In this document: positions 1-7,932 of the stretch, one piece after another
How positions within the stretch are numbered: the first letter of the stretch is position 1
How the letters are laid out: every line of letters begins with the position of its first letter
Assembly (NCBI GenBank): GCA_934373295.1
Contig: CAKROK010000012.1
Span: 1-40,327 of the forward strand
Length of the DNA: 40,327 nt
DNA from: an uncultured Christensenellaceae bacterium
Lineage (GTDB): Bacteria; Bacillota; Clostridia; Christensenellales; Christensenellaceae
Direction: 5' to 3'
The notes under the pieces: generated by a model
Seen by the model: only the letters and a program-made list of their open reading frames with translations
Databases searched by the model: none
What the model was told of the DNA's origin: nothing
Translations under genes and position numbers: made by a program

Positions 1-1828
1 ACGTGATACCTTTTCGTATCGTTATCGGACCGTACTTTGAGCCGTGGGAGGTTGTGGGGTAGCCGGAGGCCGTGCCCCAGCCCTTGATGGGCGCCTTGAT
101 GTTGGCTATGGGCGTGACGAGACCGCATCCCGCATCAAATGCCGGGCCGTATACCGCAATGGGCTTTATGGATGAACCTATGGGCATATGAGAATCCACG
201 GCTCTGTTTGTGGATTTCTTTATCGTGGGGACTTCCCTCGAGCCGACTATCGCCTTGACATAGCCTGTGGAGTTTTCCATGATGACCGCGGCGACCTGCG
301 GCTGGGGTATTTCGACCACGGTTCCGTCGGAGAGCGTCTGCTTTTTGACGTTATATGCGGAGTTGCGCATCGAGGGATATCTGTCGTAATTTTCGATGGT
401 GTCCTCCAGCGTATGCTGTATCTTTGTGTCGACGGTCGTATATATACGATAGCCGCTTCTTCTTATCTCATTTTCAATGGCGGTGCGGTTTGCTGAGGTG
501 TTCTCCAGTCCGCGCTGCTGTAGGAACTGCTGGACGACGTTGCTCACGGCGTATTCCACGAAATGGGGCATGTCGTACATGTCGTTCGTATCGGATTTTT
601 CCTTTACGACGAGCTCATCCTCCAATGCGGCGTTATACTCCTCGAGGGAGATATATCCCGCGGAGTACATGTCCTTTAAGACGATGTTTATCTTGTTGTT
701 TAACGCCTCTTTCGCCTTATCCTTATTTTTGCCGTAGTAGGCAGTTCTGGGATTATATAAGTAGGGATACTGCGTTATGCCTGCGATGCACGCCATTTCA
801 CGCAGAGAAAGGTCTTTGAGCTCTTTTCCGAAGTAGTCCTTTGCGGCGGCCTTTACGCCGTAATTAGTTCCGCCCATGGATATCGTATTAAGGTAAGCCT
901 CTAAGATCTGATCCTTGGAGTACTTTTTTTCAAGCTGCATAGCGAGGCTCGCTTCCTGGATTTTACGCTTATATGAGCGCTCGGAGGAGAGCATCTGGTT
1001 TTTGATGAGCTGCTGTGTAATGGTCGAGCCGCCGCGGACGGAGTTGCTCGTGAAGTTGTTTAAAAACGCGCTTATGAGCGATTTATAGTCCACGCCCGCA
1101 TGGGAATAGAATCTGACGTCCTCCACGGAGATGACCGCCTTTTGCAGCAGGTCGGGAATTTCGTCAAGTGTCGCGTATTCGCGGTTTTCCATACCCGCAT
1201 AGGGGGTGATGAGCTTTCCGTCGCTGTCATATATAAATGTAGTCAGGTCGGTGTCCTGAATTTCTTCGAGGTCAAGCTCGGGCGTTGTGCCGAGGTATGC
1301 GTTCGCCACGCCGAGGACGCCGCCGAACAGCGCCGCGCCAAGCACGACGAGCGCGATCATCGCGACCTTAGCCACGCTAATTACGACGGATACGGCAAAC
1401 AGCGGCTGACGCGTACGCGGGCCGAACGCGCCCAGCCTGTTCTTGCTCTTTCCCGACGCGCTTAAGGGCTGCGCAGCGGGTATTCGCTCCCTTGCGGACA
1501 GGCTTTTAAGCTCAATGGTCTTGTCAAACACCATTGTCTTTGAGCCTTCGGGTGTGCGGTCAAAGACCTCCGTCTTTGAGGCTGCGTTTTTATGCTTTAG
1601 CTTTTTAGCGTCCTCAAGCCGGGTGTCGATATTCTTCGCCTTGCCCTTATTCATAAACAGATCGCTTAAAAACTCGCTTATCCTGTAAAAGAAGTTGCGG
1701 ATGCATACGCCCGCCTTTTTCGCGGCGTTTTTTATCACGCTCCACGCCTTCTTTAAGAAGCGAATGACGGGGTTTAATACCTTTTGCTTGAAGCTGTTTT
1801 TATCTGTTCCGTTATTATTTGTGTTCAT
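1..1828 (-). CDS. Class A penicillin-binding protein (PBP1A-like), C-terminus cut by window edge
   Basis: Bifunctional peptidoglycan synthase: the GT51 domain polymerises lipid II glycan and the transpeptidase cross-links peptides outside the membrane. About 609 residues are visible; the rest of the transpeptidase domain lies beyond base 1. The start is the ATG at 1826-1828, with GGAG at 1834-1837. Residues 1-140 are a long, basic cytoplasmic tail, followed by one membrane segment (about 142-170). GT51 motifs are clear: EDVRFYSHAGVD with catalytic Glu236, and GGSTITQQLIKN. The transpeptidase SxxK motif is Ser552-Ser-Ile-Lys555 within IGSSIKP. The later SxN and KTG motifs are not in the window. 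The tail holds a tandem repeat SKT(E/M)VFD(R/K)T around Thr86 and Thr98. The gene is transcribed away from the ABC-F gene. The family assignment is certain; the exact PBP1 type is not. Confidence 0.95.
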   Translation of the reverse strand, partial: MNTNNNGTDKNSFKQKVLNPVIRFLKKAWSVIKNAAKKAGVCIRNFFYRISEFLSDLFMNKGKAKNIDTRLEDAKKLKHKNAASKTEVFDRTPEGSKTMVFDKTIELKSLSARERIPAAQPLSASGKSKNRLGAFGPRTRQPLFAVSVVISVAKVAMIALVVLGAALFGGVLGVANAYLGTTPELDLEEIQDTDLTTFIYDSDGKLITPYAGMENREYATLDEIPDLLQKAVISVEDVRFYSHAGVDYKSLISAFLNNFTSNSVRGGSTITQQLIKNQMLSSERSYKRKIQEASLAMQLEKKYSKDQILEAYLNTISMGGTNYGVKAAAKDYFGKELKDLSLREMACIAGITQYPYLYNPRTAYYGKNKDKAKEALNNKINIVLKDMYSAGYISLEEYNAALEDELVVKEKSDTNDMYDMPHFVEYAVSNVVQQFLQQRGLENTSANRTAIENEIRRSGYRIYTTVDTKIQHTLEDTIENYDRYPSMRNSAYNVKKQTLSDGTVVEIPQPQVAAVIMENSTGYVKAIVGSREVPTIKKSTNRAVDSHMPIGSSIKPIAVYGPAFDAGCGLVTPIANIKAPIKGWGTASGYPTTSHGSKYGPITIRKGIT

Positions 1829-1868
1829 ATAATCTCCAGACAATAATTGCTAATTCTACTAATATATA

Positions 1869-1896
1869 ATTATAGCATATTTTTGGCACAATTAAA
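1869..1896 (-). promoter_or_regulatory. Promoter of the penicillin-binding protein gene
   Basis: Read on the minus strand there is an extended -10, TGC-TATAAT (TATAAT at 1869-1874, TG at 1876-1877). TTTAAT lies at 1891-1896, 16 bases upstream. It is about 40 bases from the start codon. The -35 is weak, but the extended -10 could compensate. Confidence 0.55.
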
Positions 1897-1964
1897 CCCG
1901 TAAAAAGTAACTATTTTGTATATTCTTTATGGAGTTTCATCAAAACATGTGCGTATTCGATCAA

Positions 1965-1994
1965 TTGTTAAAATAGTATCATTTATGGTATAAT
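1965..1994 (+). promoter_or_regulatory. Promoter of the ABC-F gene
   Basis: TTGTTA (1965-1970) and a perfect TATAAT (1989-1994) are separated by 18 bases. They lie about 30 bases before the ATG of the ABC-F ATPase, in the divergent intergenic region with the penicillin-binding protein gene. Confidence 0.7.
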
Positions 1995-2025
1995 ATGCAT
2001 AACAAAGTATAAACGGGGCTATTAT

Positions 2026-3816
2026 ATGTTATTGACAGCGGAAGATATTTTTAGAAACTACGGAACAAAGCAGCTTTTACAGGGAGTGACGGTCTACGTC
2101 GAGCGGGGCGATAAGCTGGGCGTCGTGGGCATAAACGGAACTGGAAAGAGCACCCTTTTGCGCATTTTGGCGGGCAGTGACGAGCCGGATTCGGGCAAGG
2201 TCACGCTATATCCTGACGTAAAGCTCTCATATTTAGAGCAGGATCCCGTCATGATAGACGATCTAAGCGTGCTTGATATGGCGTTAAACGGCTTTGATGC
2301 GGATTTTATTGAGCAAAATGAGCATACCGCAAAGGCTATGCTGAACAGATTTTCGCTCACGGACTATTCACAGGCCGTGGGTACGCTATCCGGCGGGCAG
2401 AGAAAGCGGCTTGCGCTCGTGAGGACGCTCATCTCGAACGCGGATGTGCTCATATTGGACGAGCCTACAAACCACCTCGATACGGACATGATACAGTGGC
2501 TGGAGGACTATCTAGTACGGTTTAAGGGCGGGCTTGTGATGATAACGCATGACAGATACTTCCTCGAGCGCGTCTCAAACCGCATATTGGAGGTGGACAG
2601 AGGCAAGCTGTACACCTATGAGGCGAACTACTCAAAATTTTTGGAGCTTAAAGCGCAAAGGGATGAGTATGCCGCGGCGTCCGAGCGGCGCAGACAGGCG
2701 ATTTTGAGACGAGAGCGCGAGTGGATAATGCGCGGGGCGAGGGCGAGGAGCACAAAGAGCACCGAGCGCATAGACAGATATGAAAAGCTGAAGGCGCAAT
2801 CCGCACCCGAGACGGTAAAAACCGCGCAGATGGGTCAGGCGGCATATTCTCGCTTAGGCAGAAAGACGGTCGAGTTGCACGACATATGCAAGAGCTTTGG
2901 CGAAAAAAAGGTCATCGACGATTTTTCATACGGGATATTGAGGGACGACCGCATAGGCGTCGTGGGCAAAAACGGCGCGGGAAAGACCACGCTTTTGGAG
3001 ATAATAAGCGGAAGGTTAAAGCCGGATTCAGGCGATGTCGAAAAGGGAGATACCGTCAAAATAGGCTATTTCACGCAGCATGGCGAGGAGCTTGACGGCG
3101 ATATGCGCGTGTTTGACACGGTCTATGAGGTGTCCCATTCGCTGCATACAAAGGAGGGAAACATATCCGCAGCGCAGATGCTCGAACGGTTTTTGTTCCC
3201 GTCCGAGCTTCAGTCCTCCCTCGTCAAAAACCTTTCGGGCGGCGAAAAGAGAAGACTGTTTTTGCTGTGCGTATTGATGAGCGCGCCCAATATATTGCTG
3301 TTAGATGAGCCGACAAATGACCTCGACGTGGAGACGCTGACCATTTTGGAGGATTATTTGACGGATTTCCCCGGCGCGGTCATTGCCGTCTCCCATGACA
3401 GATGGTTTTTAAACAAGGTTGTGGGACACATCTTTGAGGTTTGTGAAAACGGGAAGATAAATAGATACACGGGCAATTACGACGATTACATCCAAAACAG
3501 GGCTGTGAACAGCGAGAGCGCGGCGAAGAGGAAGTCGGAAAAGTACGTAAATACGCGGGAAAATCGCCCGAAGTTCACATTTTCCGAGGCGCGGGAATAC
3601 GAGACGATAGACGCTGATATTGAGACGCTTGAGGATAAGATCGCGCAGATTGAAGATGAAATTTCAAACAATGCGAGCGATTACGTCCGTTTAGAGGAGC
3701 TTTCAAAGGAAAAGGAAGTGCTTGACAAGCAGCTTGAGGAAAAGACGGAACGCTGGGTATACTTAAACGAGCTTGCGGAGGAAATCGAAAGATACAATTT
3801 TAAAAAAACGATTTAA
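2026..3816 (+). CDS. ABC-F family ATPase (Uup-like)
   Basis: Cytosolic protein with two ATP-binding cassettes and no membrane segment. ABC-F proteins act on the ribosome (translation quality control or antibiotic protection) rather than in transport. Cassette 1 has Walker A GINGTGKS (35-42), signature LSGGQ (121-125) and Asp145-Glu146. Cassette 2 has GKNGAGKT (314-321), LSGGE (403-407) and Asp427-Glu428. The charged, Arg-rich linker between them (about 190-280) is the ABC-F interdomain region. The C-terminal 515-590 is a Glu/Lys-rich coiled coil like that of Uup, which points to the Uup branch over EttA. The 596-residue length fits. The start ATG has only a weak GGGG upstream but is the first Met in a region well matched to the family. 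Whether it confers drug resistance cannot be read from the sequence. Confidence 0.93.
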   Translation: MLLTAEDIFRNYGTKQLLQGVTVYVERGDKLGVVGINGTGKSTLLRILAGSDEPDSGKVTLYPDVKLSYLEQDPVMIDDLSVLDMALNGFDADFIEQNEHTAKAMLNRFSLTDYSQAVGTLSGGQRKRLALVRTLISNADVLILDEPTNHLDTDMIQWLEDYLVRFKGGLVMITHDRYFLERVSNRILEVDRGKLYTYEANYSKFLELKAQRDEYAAASERRRQAILRREREWIMRGARARSTKSTERIDRYEKLKAQSAPETVKTAQMGQAAYSRLGRKTVELHDICKSFGEKKVIDDFSYGILRDDRIGVVGKNGAGKTTLLEIISGRLKPDSGDVEKGDTVKIGYFTQHGEELDGDMRVFDTVYEVSHSLHTKEGNISAAQMLERFLFPSELQSSLVKNLSGGEKRRLFLLCVLMSAPNILLLDEPTNDLDVETLTILEDYLTDFPGAVIAVSHDRWFLNKVVGHIFEVCENGKINRYTGNYDDYIQNRAVNSESAAKRKSEKYVNTRENRPKFTFSEAREYETIDADIETLEDKIAQIEDEISNNASDYVRLEELSKEKEVLDKQLEEKTERWVYLNELAEEIERYNFKKTI

Positions 3817-3844
3817 GACATTGTGAGCAAACCTGTCTATAAAG

Positions 3845-3880
3845 GTTTTGTTGATTATAAACAAAACATTGTGATATAAT
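3845..3880 (+). promoter_or_regulatory. lacI-type gene promoter with overlapping palindromic operator candidate
   Basis: TTGATT (3851-3856) and TATAAT (3875-3880) are spaced by 18 bases. A perfect inverted repeat GTTTTGTT-N7-AACAAAAC (3845-3867) covers the -35 element. A palindrome in this place, in front of a LacI-family gene, is what self-repression would look like; no binding is shown here. Confidence 0.6.
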
Positions 3881-3908
3881 GTAAAAAAGTCCAACTGAGA
3901 GGATAATT

Positions 3909-4973
3909 ATGGAACAGAAAAAGAGAGTTACTATAAAAGAGCTTTCAAAGCTCATGGGAGTATCCACTACGACCATAACAAACGCGCTCACAGGCCAGCC
4001 TAACGTGAGCGAAAAGCGGCGCGCTGAGATCGTCGAAAAGGCGAAGGAGCTGGGCTATAAGCCCAATCAGTATGCGCGCGCAATGGTCAGAAACGGGTTT
4101 AAAATCGGCGTGCTCGTCGCGGAGGAGCCGCATGAATTCCTCGATTATCTCAAAATTGGAATTGAGGAGGGAATAGAGGAGCTATCCGATTATAAGGTAC
4201 AGGGTGTGTTTGAATCTTATTCAAATCACAACGCACATACCGAATTCAAAGATGCGCTTTTAAAGATAAAATCGGAGGGAGTGAACGGGCTCATATTGGG
4301 AACGTCATTTGAGGTGAGCGGGTATAAGGAGCTTATAACCGATCTCTATGAAAATCAGAAGATACCTGTAGTTTTAATTCACCGCGACCTCGACGGCGAG
4401 ATTTATTCGGGATATGTCGCACCGGATAACGCCGCAATGGGCAGGATGGCGGCGGAGACCATCGCCATGACCCATCCCAAGGGGACTAAAGTGGGCGTGA
4501 TAACCACGCGCAACGACTTCACGTCGCATAGAGTGTCGGTGGAGGAATTCACCAGAAGCTGTGACGAATACGGGCTCAAAATTTGCGCGGTGTATGAAAA
4601 CGGAGACAGCAAGCAGGAGACATATCGCCTGACGCAGAAGATTTTGACGGACCAGCCGGATTGCCGCGCGATATACGTCACGTCCTATGATTCCGTCTCG
4701 GCATGCCGCTGCATCCGCAACATGAGCATGGAAAAGCGCGTAAAGGTTATAGCACACGACATCTATCCCGAGATGAAAAAATATATGAATAACGGGCAGC
4801 TTCTCGCGTCGCTCTATCAGAACCCGATGCTTTTGGGAAAGACGTCCGTGCGCATGGTGTTTAACCATATCGCAGGCGATAAGAGCGAGGGCGGGCGCGT
4901 CTATGTTCGCCCGGAACTGGTCTTGAGGAGCAACATCGAGTGCTTCCCGGAGTCCAAAAACAATAATATTTAG
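3909..4973 (+). CDS. LacI/GalR-family transcriptional regulator
   Basis: DNA-binding repressor or activator controlled by a small ligand, often a sugar. The N-terminal helix-turn-helix (about residues 8-27: TIKELSKLMGVSTTTITNAL) and hinge (ELGYKPNQYARAM) are typical. From about residue 60 to 340 follows a periplasmic-binding-protein-like sensor domain (begins KIGVLVAEEPHEF). The length of 354 residues is usual for the family. AGAGG lies at 3898-3902, seven bases before the ATG. No sugar transporter or catabolic gene is adjacent, so the effector and regulon cannot be guessed from context. The palindrome over its own promoter suggests autoregulation. The same palindrome was not noticed in front of pgi or the glycogen genes by eye. 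Confidence 0.92.
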   Translation: MEQKKRVTIKELSKLMGVSTTTITNALTGQPNVSEKRRAEIVEKAKELGYKPNQYARAMVRNGFKIGVLVAEEPHEFLDYLKIGIEEGIEELSDYKVQGVFESYSNHNAHTEFKDALLKIKSEGVNGLILGTSFEVSGYKELITDLYENQKIPVVLIHRDLDGEIYSGYVAPDNAAMGRMAAETIAMTHPKGTKVGVITTRNDFTSHRVSVEEFTRSCDEYGLKICAVYENGDSKQETYRLTQKILTDQPDCRAIYVTSYDSVSACRCIRNMSMEKRVKVIAHDIYPEMKKYMNNGQLLASLYQNPMLLGKTSVRMVFNHIAGDKSEGGRVYVRPELVLRSNIECFPESKNNNI

Positions 4974-4998
4974 TTATACAAATTATAAGTATTGTCTA

Positions 4999-5030
4999 TT
5001 AATAAATGCCGAAATATCGGACATTATTAA
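4999..5030. other. AT-rich imperfect inverted repeat between lacI-type gene and orphan gene
   Basis: The arms TTAATAAATGCCGA (4999-5012) and TCGGACATTATTAA (5017-5030) pair around a four-base loop, with two single-base offsets. There is no T-run after it on the plus strand, so it is not a typical terminator. It could be an operator, a transcript-end hairpin or a weak bidirectional stop. Confidence 0.45.
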
Positions 5031-5113
5031 AAATTTGAGGTAGATTATTCTGTTTTCTTTTGGTAGAATTAGTTTATACTATTAGCAAATCAGAAAAAAA
5101 TGAGGTGAAGTTC

Positions 5114-5494
5114 ATGAAAGTTGAGATCAGAAAGCCGGTATACTTCGTGCCGGGAGCGTGTTCAAAGTCAGAGCTGTTCATTTCCAGAAATGATTTTGCG
5201 GACAGCTATACGAGGGAGCATGACTTCTTTTATGAGGAGTTCATAAGCGTTCTCGAAATGTACTGCGCGCAGTACGGCTGTGAAGTAGAAATGAATGAAG
5301 AGACCGCGGAGCAGATCTATAAGACCATCGCGGCGAACAAAAAGACTATCGAGGGCATCTATACCGGAGTGTGCATGGAGGACGGCAAAAAGACGCTATA
5401 TCTCGCATATGCGGCATACGGCGCACCGGGCAAGAGGATACATGCGGTCACCATCAAGCAGCCTGAGACAGATAGTCAATTTGAGATCGAGTAA
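5114..5494 (+). CDS. Hypothetical protein, 126 residues
   Basis: I do not recognise this protein. It starts at ATG 5114, supported by GAGGTGA at 5102-5108; an in-frame TTG at 5060 has no such site. The product is acidic and soluble-looking, with no signal peptide or membrane segment. It begins MKVEIRKPVYFVPGACSKSE and has a helical middle (about residues 30-75) and a strand-rich end (YTGVCMEDGKKTLYLAYAAYG). Cys15, Cys50, Cys55 and Cys87 are scattered without a metal-ligand pattern. It sits alone between the LacI-type regulator and the V-type ATPase operon, about 100 bases before the first ATPase gene. A TATACT at 5075-5080 could be its -10, but no good -35 is seen. It could be read into the ATPase operon; that is inference. 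Confidence 0.75.
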   Translation: MKVEIRKPVYFVPGACSKSELFISRNDFADSYTREHDFFYEEFISVLEMYCAQYGCEVEMNEETAEQIYKTIAANKKTIEGIYTGVCMEDGKKTLYLAYAAYGAPGKRIHAVTIKQPETDSQFEIE

Positions 5495-5544
5495 CGATTT
5501 CCTTTAGTAAGGAGATTTAGGCGGTAAACGCCTTTGTACTGAAT

Positions 5545-5573
5545 TTATTTTGATTGTCACTTTTGTGTACAAT
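5545..5573 (+). promoter_or_regulatory. Possible promoter of the V-type ATPase operon
   Basis: TACAAT (5568-5573) lies just upstream of the first ATPase gene, with a poor -35 TTATTT (5545-5550) 17 bases away. A short hairpin AGGCG/CGCCT at 5519-5533 precedes it. The call is weak; transcription might also come from the orphan gene upstream. Confidence 0.3.
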
Positions 5574-5593
5574 TTTATAGGGAGGTGAAGCTG

Positions 5594-5908
5594 GTGTTGA
5601 CAAAGCCGGTTGAGTCTATTCTTAGTGCGGAAGAAAGAACCGCGAGGGATATCGACAAGGCAAAGGCCGATGCACAAGCCGCGATAGACGGCTGCATGAC
5701 GAGATGTGATGAAATCATAGCCGAAAAAGAGGCCCAGGCGAGGGAGATTTCGAAAAATCTGAGTGAACAGAACGAGTCGCAGATAGACGAGATATTCAAG
5801 GGAGCGGATATCATCGCGAACGATAAGCTGGAAAACATCAAAAATGCCGCAGCGCAGCGGCAAAATGAAGCAGTTAAATGCGCGATCGAGATCATTGCCA
5901 AGGGTTGA
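5594..5908 (+). CDS. ntpF: V-type ATPase subunit G/H (peripheral stalk)
   Basis: Small coiled-coil protein that pairs with subunit E to form the peripheral stalk (stator), holding the catalytic head against the membrane part. The product is about 104 residues, almost all helical, rich in Ala, Glu, Lys and Asp (for example DIDKAKADAQAAIDGC), as in NtpF/AhaH proteins. GGAGGTGA lies at 5581-5588. The GTG at 5594 is eight bases after GGAGG and fits best; the GTG at 5585 is inside the ribosome binding site and TTG 5597 is a second choice. It is first in the operon, directly before subunit I, as in Enterococcus hirae. Sequence similarity in this family is low, so position and coiled-coil form carry the call. 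Confidence 0.85.
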   Translation: MLTKPVESILSAEERTARDIDKAKADAQAAIDGCMTRCDEIIAEKEAQAREISKNLSEQNESQIDEIFKGADIIANDKLENIKNAAAQRQNEAVKCAIEIIAKG

Positions 5909-5928
5909 TGATCTATTATTAAGGAAAG

Positions 5929-5943
5929 GGGGGTGATATTACG
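5929..5943 (+). promoter_or_regulatory. Ribosome binding site that decides the subunit I start
   Basis: GGGGGTGAT (5929-5937) matches the anti-Shine-Dalgarno partner GGAGGTGAT at all but one base. It is followed directly by ATT (5938) and ACG (5941). The seven-base gap to ACG is ideal; the gap to the first ATG at 5956 is 22 bases. Confidence 0.75.
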
Positions 5944-7932
5944 GCAGTACTGAAAATGAAGAGGATCGAGCTGATAGCTCTTCCGGAGGACAGGAAAAAG
6001 CTCATAGAGAGACTCCAGCGCCGCGGTATCGTAGAGATAACGAATATCGAGGAAAAACGTTTCAAAAAGCTCGACACTCAAAGCCAAATATCACAATTTG
6101 AAAGAAGCATAGGCGTCGCTAATAACGCTCACATTCTCATGATGAGATACTTCCCGCCCAAAAAGGGTCTTTTAGACGGCTTTAAGGGAAGAAGAGAGAT
6201 CGAAAAGCATGATTTCGGCAAAAAGGCGGCGCAGCGTGACGAGCTTTTAAAGCTATGCTCAAATGTAATCGCTGCGGACAAGAAAATAGGCGAATGCGAT
6301 TCCGATATCGTGCGCACAAACGTTCTCATAGAGACGCTTGAGCCATGGACGGGGCTGGATTGTCCTACCAATTTTACCGGAACAAAACGCACGCGCTTTT
6401 TTGTTGGCTCCATCTCCGGAAAGCACACGGCGCAGGAGATCGAAGACCGCATAAGCGAAAAGGGCGATTTTTCGTCGGGAATATGCGTGGACGTCATAAG
6501 CAGCTTTAAGGAAGTAACGGATTTTTACGTTATCTGCCACAAGGACGACATGGCGGCCATGCAGACTGCATTAAGAGAGATTAACTTTACCGAGCTTACT
6601 GACAAGACGGCTTTAAAGCCCGCCGAACAGCTCGAGGAGTATAAAAAGAAGCTCGAAAAGCTGGAAAAGGACAAGCAGGACGCGCTTTCATTTATTGAAG
6701 AAAGCTCAAAGAGGATAGCGGACGTCGAATTCCTTTCTGATTATTTCACCATAAGAAAGGAAAAGTATGAGGCGCTTGCGCAGCTCGCGCTCACCAGAAA
6801 CACGTTCATTTTGACGGGCTATATCCCTGAAAAATATGCGGACAGGTTCATAAAGGAATTTGAGGGAAAGTTCACCTGCGCGATAAGCGTTTACGACCTT
6901 GCAGAGGATGAGGACGCGCCCGTGCTCTTGTCAAACGACGGCTTTGCGGCGCCTGTCGAGGGCATAACGGAGATGTACGCGCTTCCGGGAAAGCACGACA
7001 TCGACCCAACGTCTGTAATGTCGTTCTTCTATTATTTCTTCTTCGGAATGATGCTTTCGGACGCGGGCTACGGTCTTGTAATGGTTATAGGCTGTGCGCT
7101 GGCGTTAAAGTTCATGCACCTCGAGGATAAGATGCGCAAGACGCTCAAAATGTTCCTCTATTGCGGTATTTCCACCGTATTCTGGGGAGCAATGTTCGGA
7201 AGCTGGTTCGGCGACATCGTTCAGGTCGTCGCAAGGGAGTTCTTCGGCAAGGAAATCGGCAGCATTGCGCTGTGGTTCGAGCCGTTAAACGACCCGATAA
7301 AAATGCTTCTCTACTGCTTTGCGTTCGGCATCGTCCACCTGTTTGTGGGCGTGGGCGCGAACTTCTACAACCAATGGAGACAGGGCAACAAGTGGGACGC
7401 GATTTTTGACAGCATCCCCGTATATCTCACCGTTTTGGGCATTTGCCCGTTAGGAGCGAGTATTTTAACGACCGTTCCGCCCATTTTATCGCAGATTGGC
7501 GGATATGTCGCTTTAGCCGGCGTCGTGCTGCTCGTGCTCACACAGGGCAGGTCGTCAAAGACCATTCTGGGCAGACTGGGCGGCGGACTTTATGCGCTAT
7601 ATAACACCGCGACGGGCTATTTGAGCGATATATTGTCCTATTCGAGATTGCTCGCGTTAGGTCTTGCGACGGGCTGTATAGCGAGCGTCATAAACCTCAT
7701 CGGCACAATGCCCGAGAATCTGACGGTCAAGGCGATAATGCTCGTAGTAGTGTTTATAATCGGACATCTGCTCAACCTGGCGATAAATGTGCTGGGCGCA
7801 TATGTTCACACGGACAGACTCCAATTCGTGGAGATGTTCTCAAAATTCTATTCAGGCGGAGGCAAGGCTTTCAAGCCGCTTACCGTTAACTCAAAGTATT
7901 ATAAATTTAAGGAGGAACAAATCAATGAATAA
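5941..7932 (+). CDS. ntpI: V-type ATPase subunit I (membrane stator), apparent non-AUG start
   Basis: Membrane subunit a/I, which forms the ion half-channels beside the c ring. A cytoplasmic N-terminal half with coiled coil (about residues 1-340) is followed by 7-8 membrane segments, starting near SFFYYFFFGMMLSDAGYG. The essential channel Arg is in ILSYSRLLALG (codon 7645-7647). Start: the first ATG (5956-5958) is 22 bases from the strong GGGGG-TGAT site (5929-5937). Homologues begin MAV-K-x-K (E. hirae MAVTKMEKVTL, from memory). Here ACG GCA GTA CTG AAA ATG AAG encodes xAVLKMKRIEL, so ACG 5941, seven bases after the site, sits where Met should be. ATT 5938 is the alternative. The product is 663 residues from 5941, or 658 from the ATG. 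It overlaps subunit K by 8 bases. Confidence 0.9.
   Translation, partial: TAVLKMKRIELIALPEDRKKLIERLQRRGIVEITNIEEKRFKKLDTQSQISQFERSIGVANNAHILMMRYFPPKKGLLDGFKGRREIEKHDFGKKAAQRDELLKLCSNVIAADKKIGECDSDIVRTNVLIETLEPWTGLDCPTNFTGTKRTRFFVGSISGKHTAQEIEDRISEKGDFSSGICVDVISSFKEVTDFYVICHKDDMAAMQTALREINFTELTDKTALKPAEQLEEYKKKLEKLEKDKQDALSFIEESSKRIADVEFLSDYFTIRKEKYEALAQLALTRNTFILTGYIPEKYADRFIKEFEGKFTCAISVYDLAEDEDAPVLLSNDGFAAPVEGITEMYALPGKHDIDPTSVMSFFYYFFFGMMLSDAGYGLVMVIGCALALKFMHLEDKMRKTLKMFLYCGISTVFWGAMFGSWFGDIVQVVAREFFGKEIGSIALWFEPLNDPIKMLLYCFAFGIVHLFVGVGANFYNQWRQGNKWDAIFDSIPVYLTVLGICPLGASILTTVPPILSQIGGYVALAGVVLLVLTQGRSSKTILGRLGGGLYALYNTATGYLSDILSYSRLLALGLATGCIASVINLIGTMPENLTVKAIMLVVVFIIGHLLNLAINVLGAYVHTDRLQFVEMFSKFYSGGGKAFKPLTVNSKYYKFKEEQINE

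Noticed and set aside
3829..3848. AAACCT/AGGTTT hairpin as terminator of the ABC-F gene
   Set aside because: The stem is short and AT-rich with no T-run; the overlapping palindrome is better explained as an operator of the next gene.
5519..5533. AGGCG/CGCCT hairpin as terminator before the ATPase operon
   Set aside because: There are only five pairs and no run of T after it.
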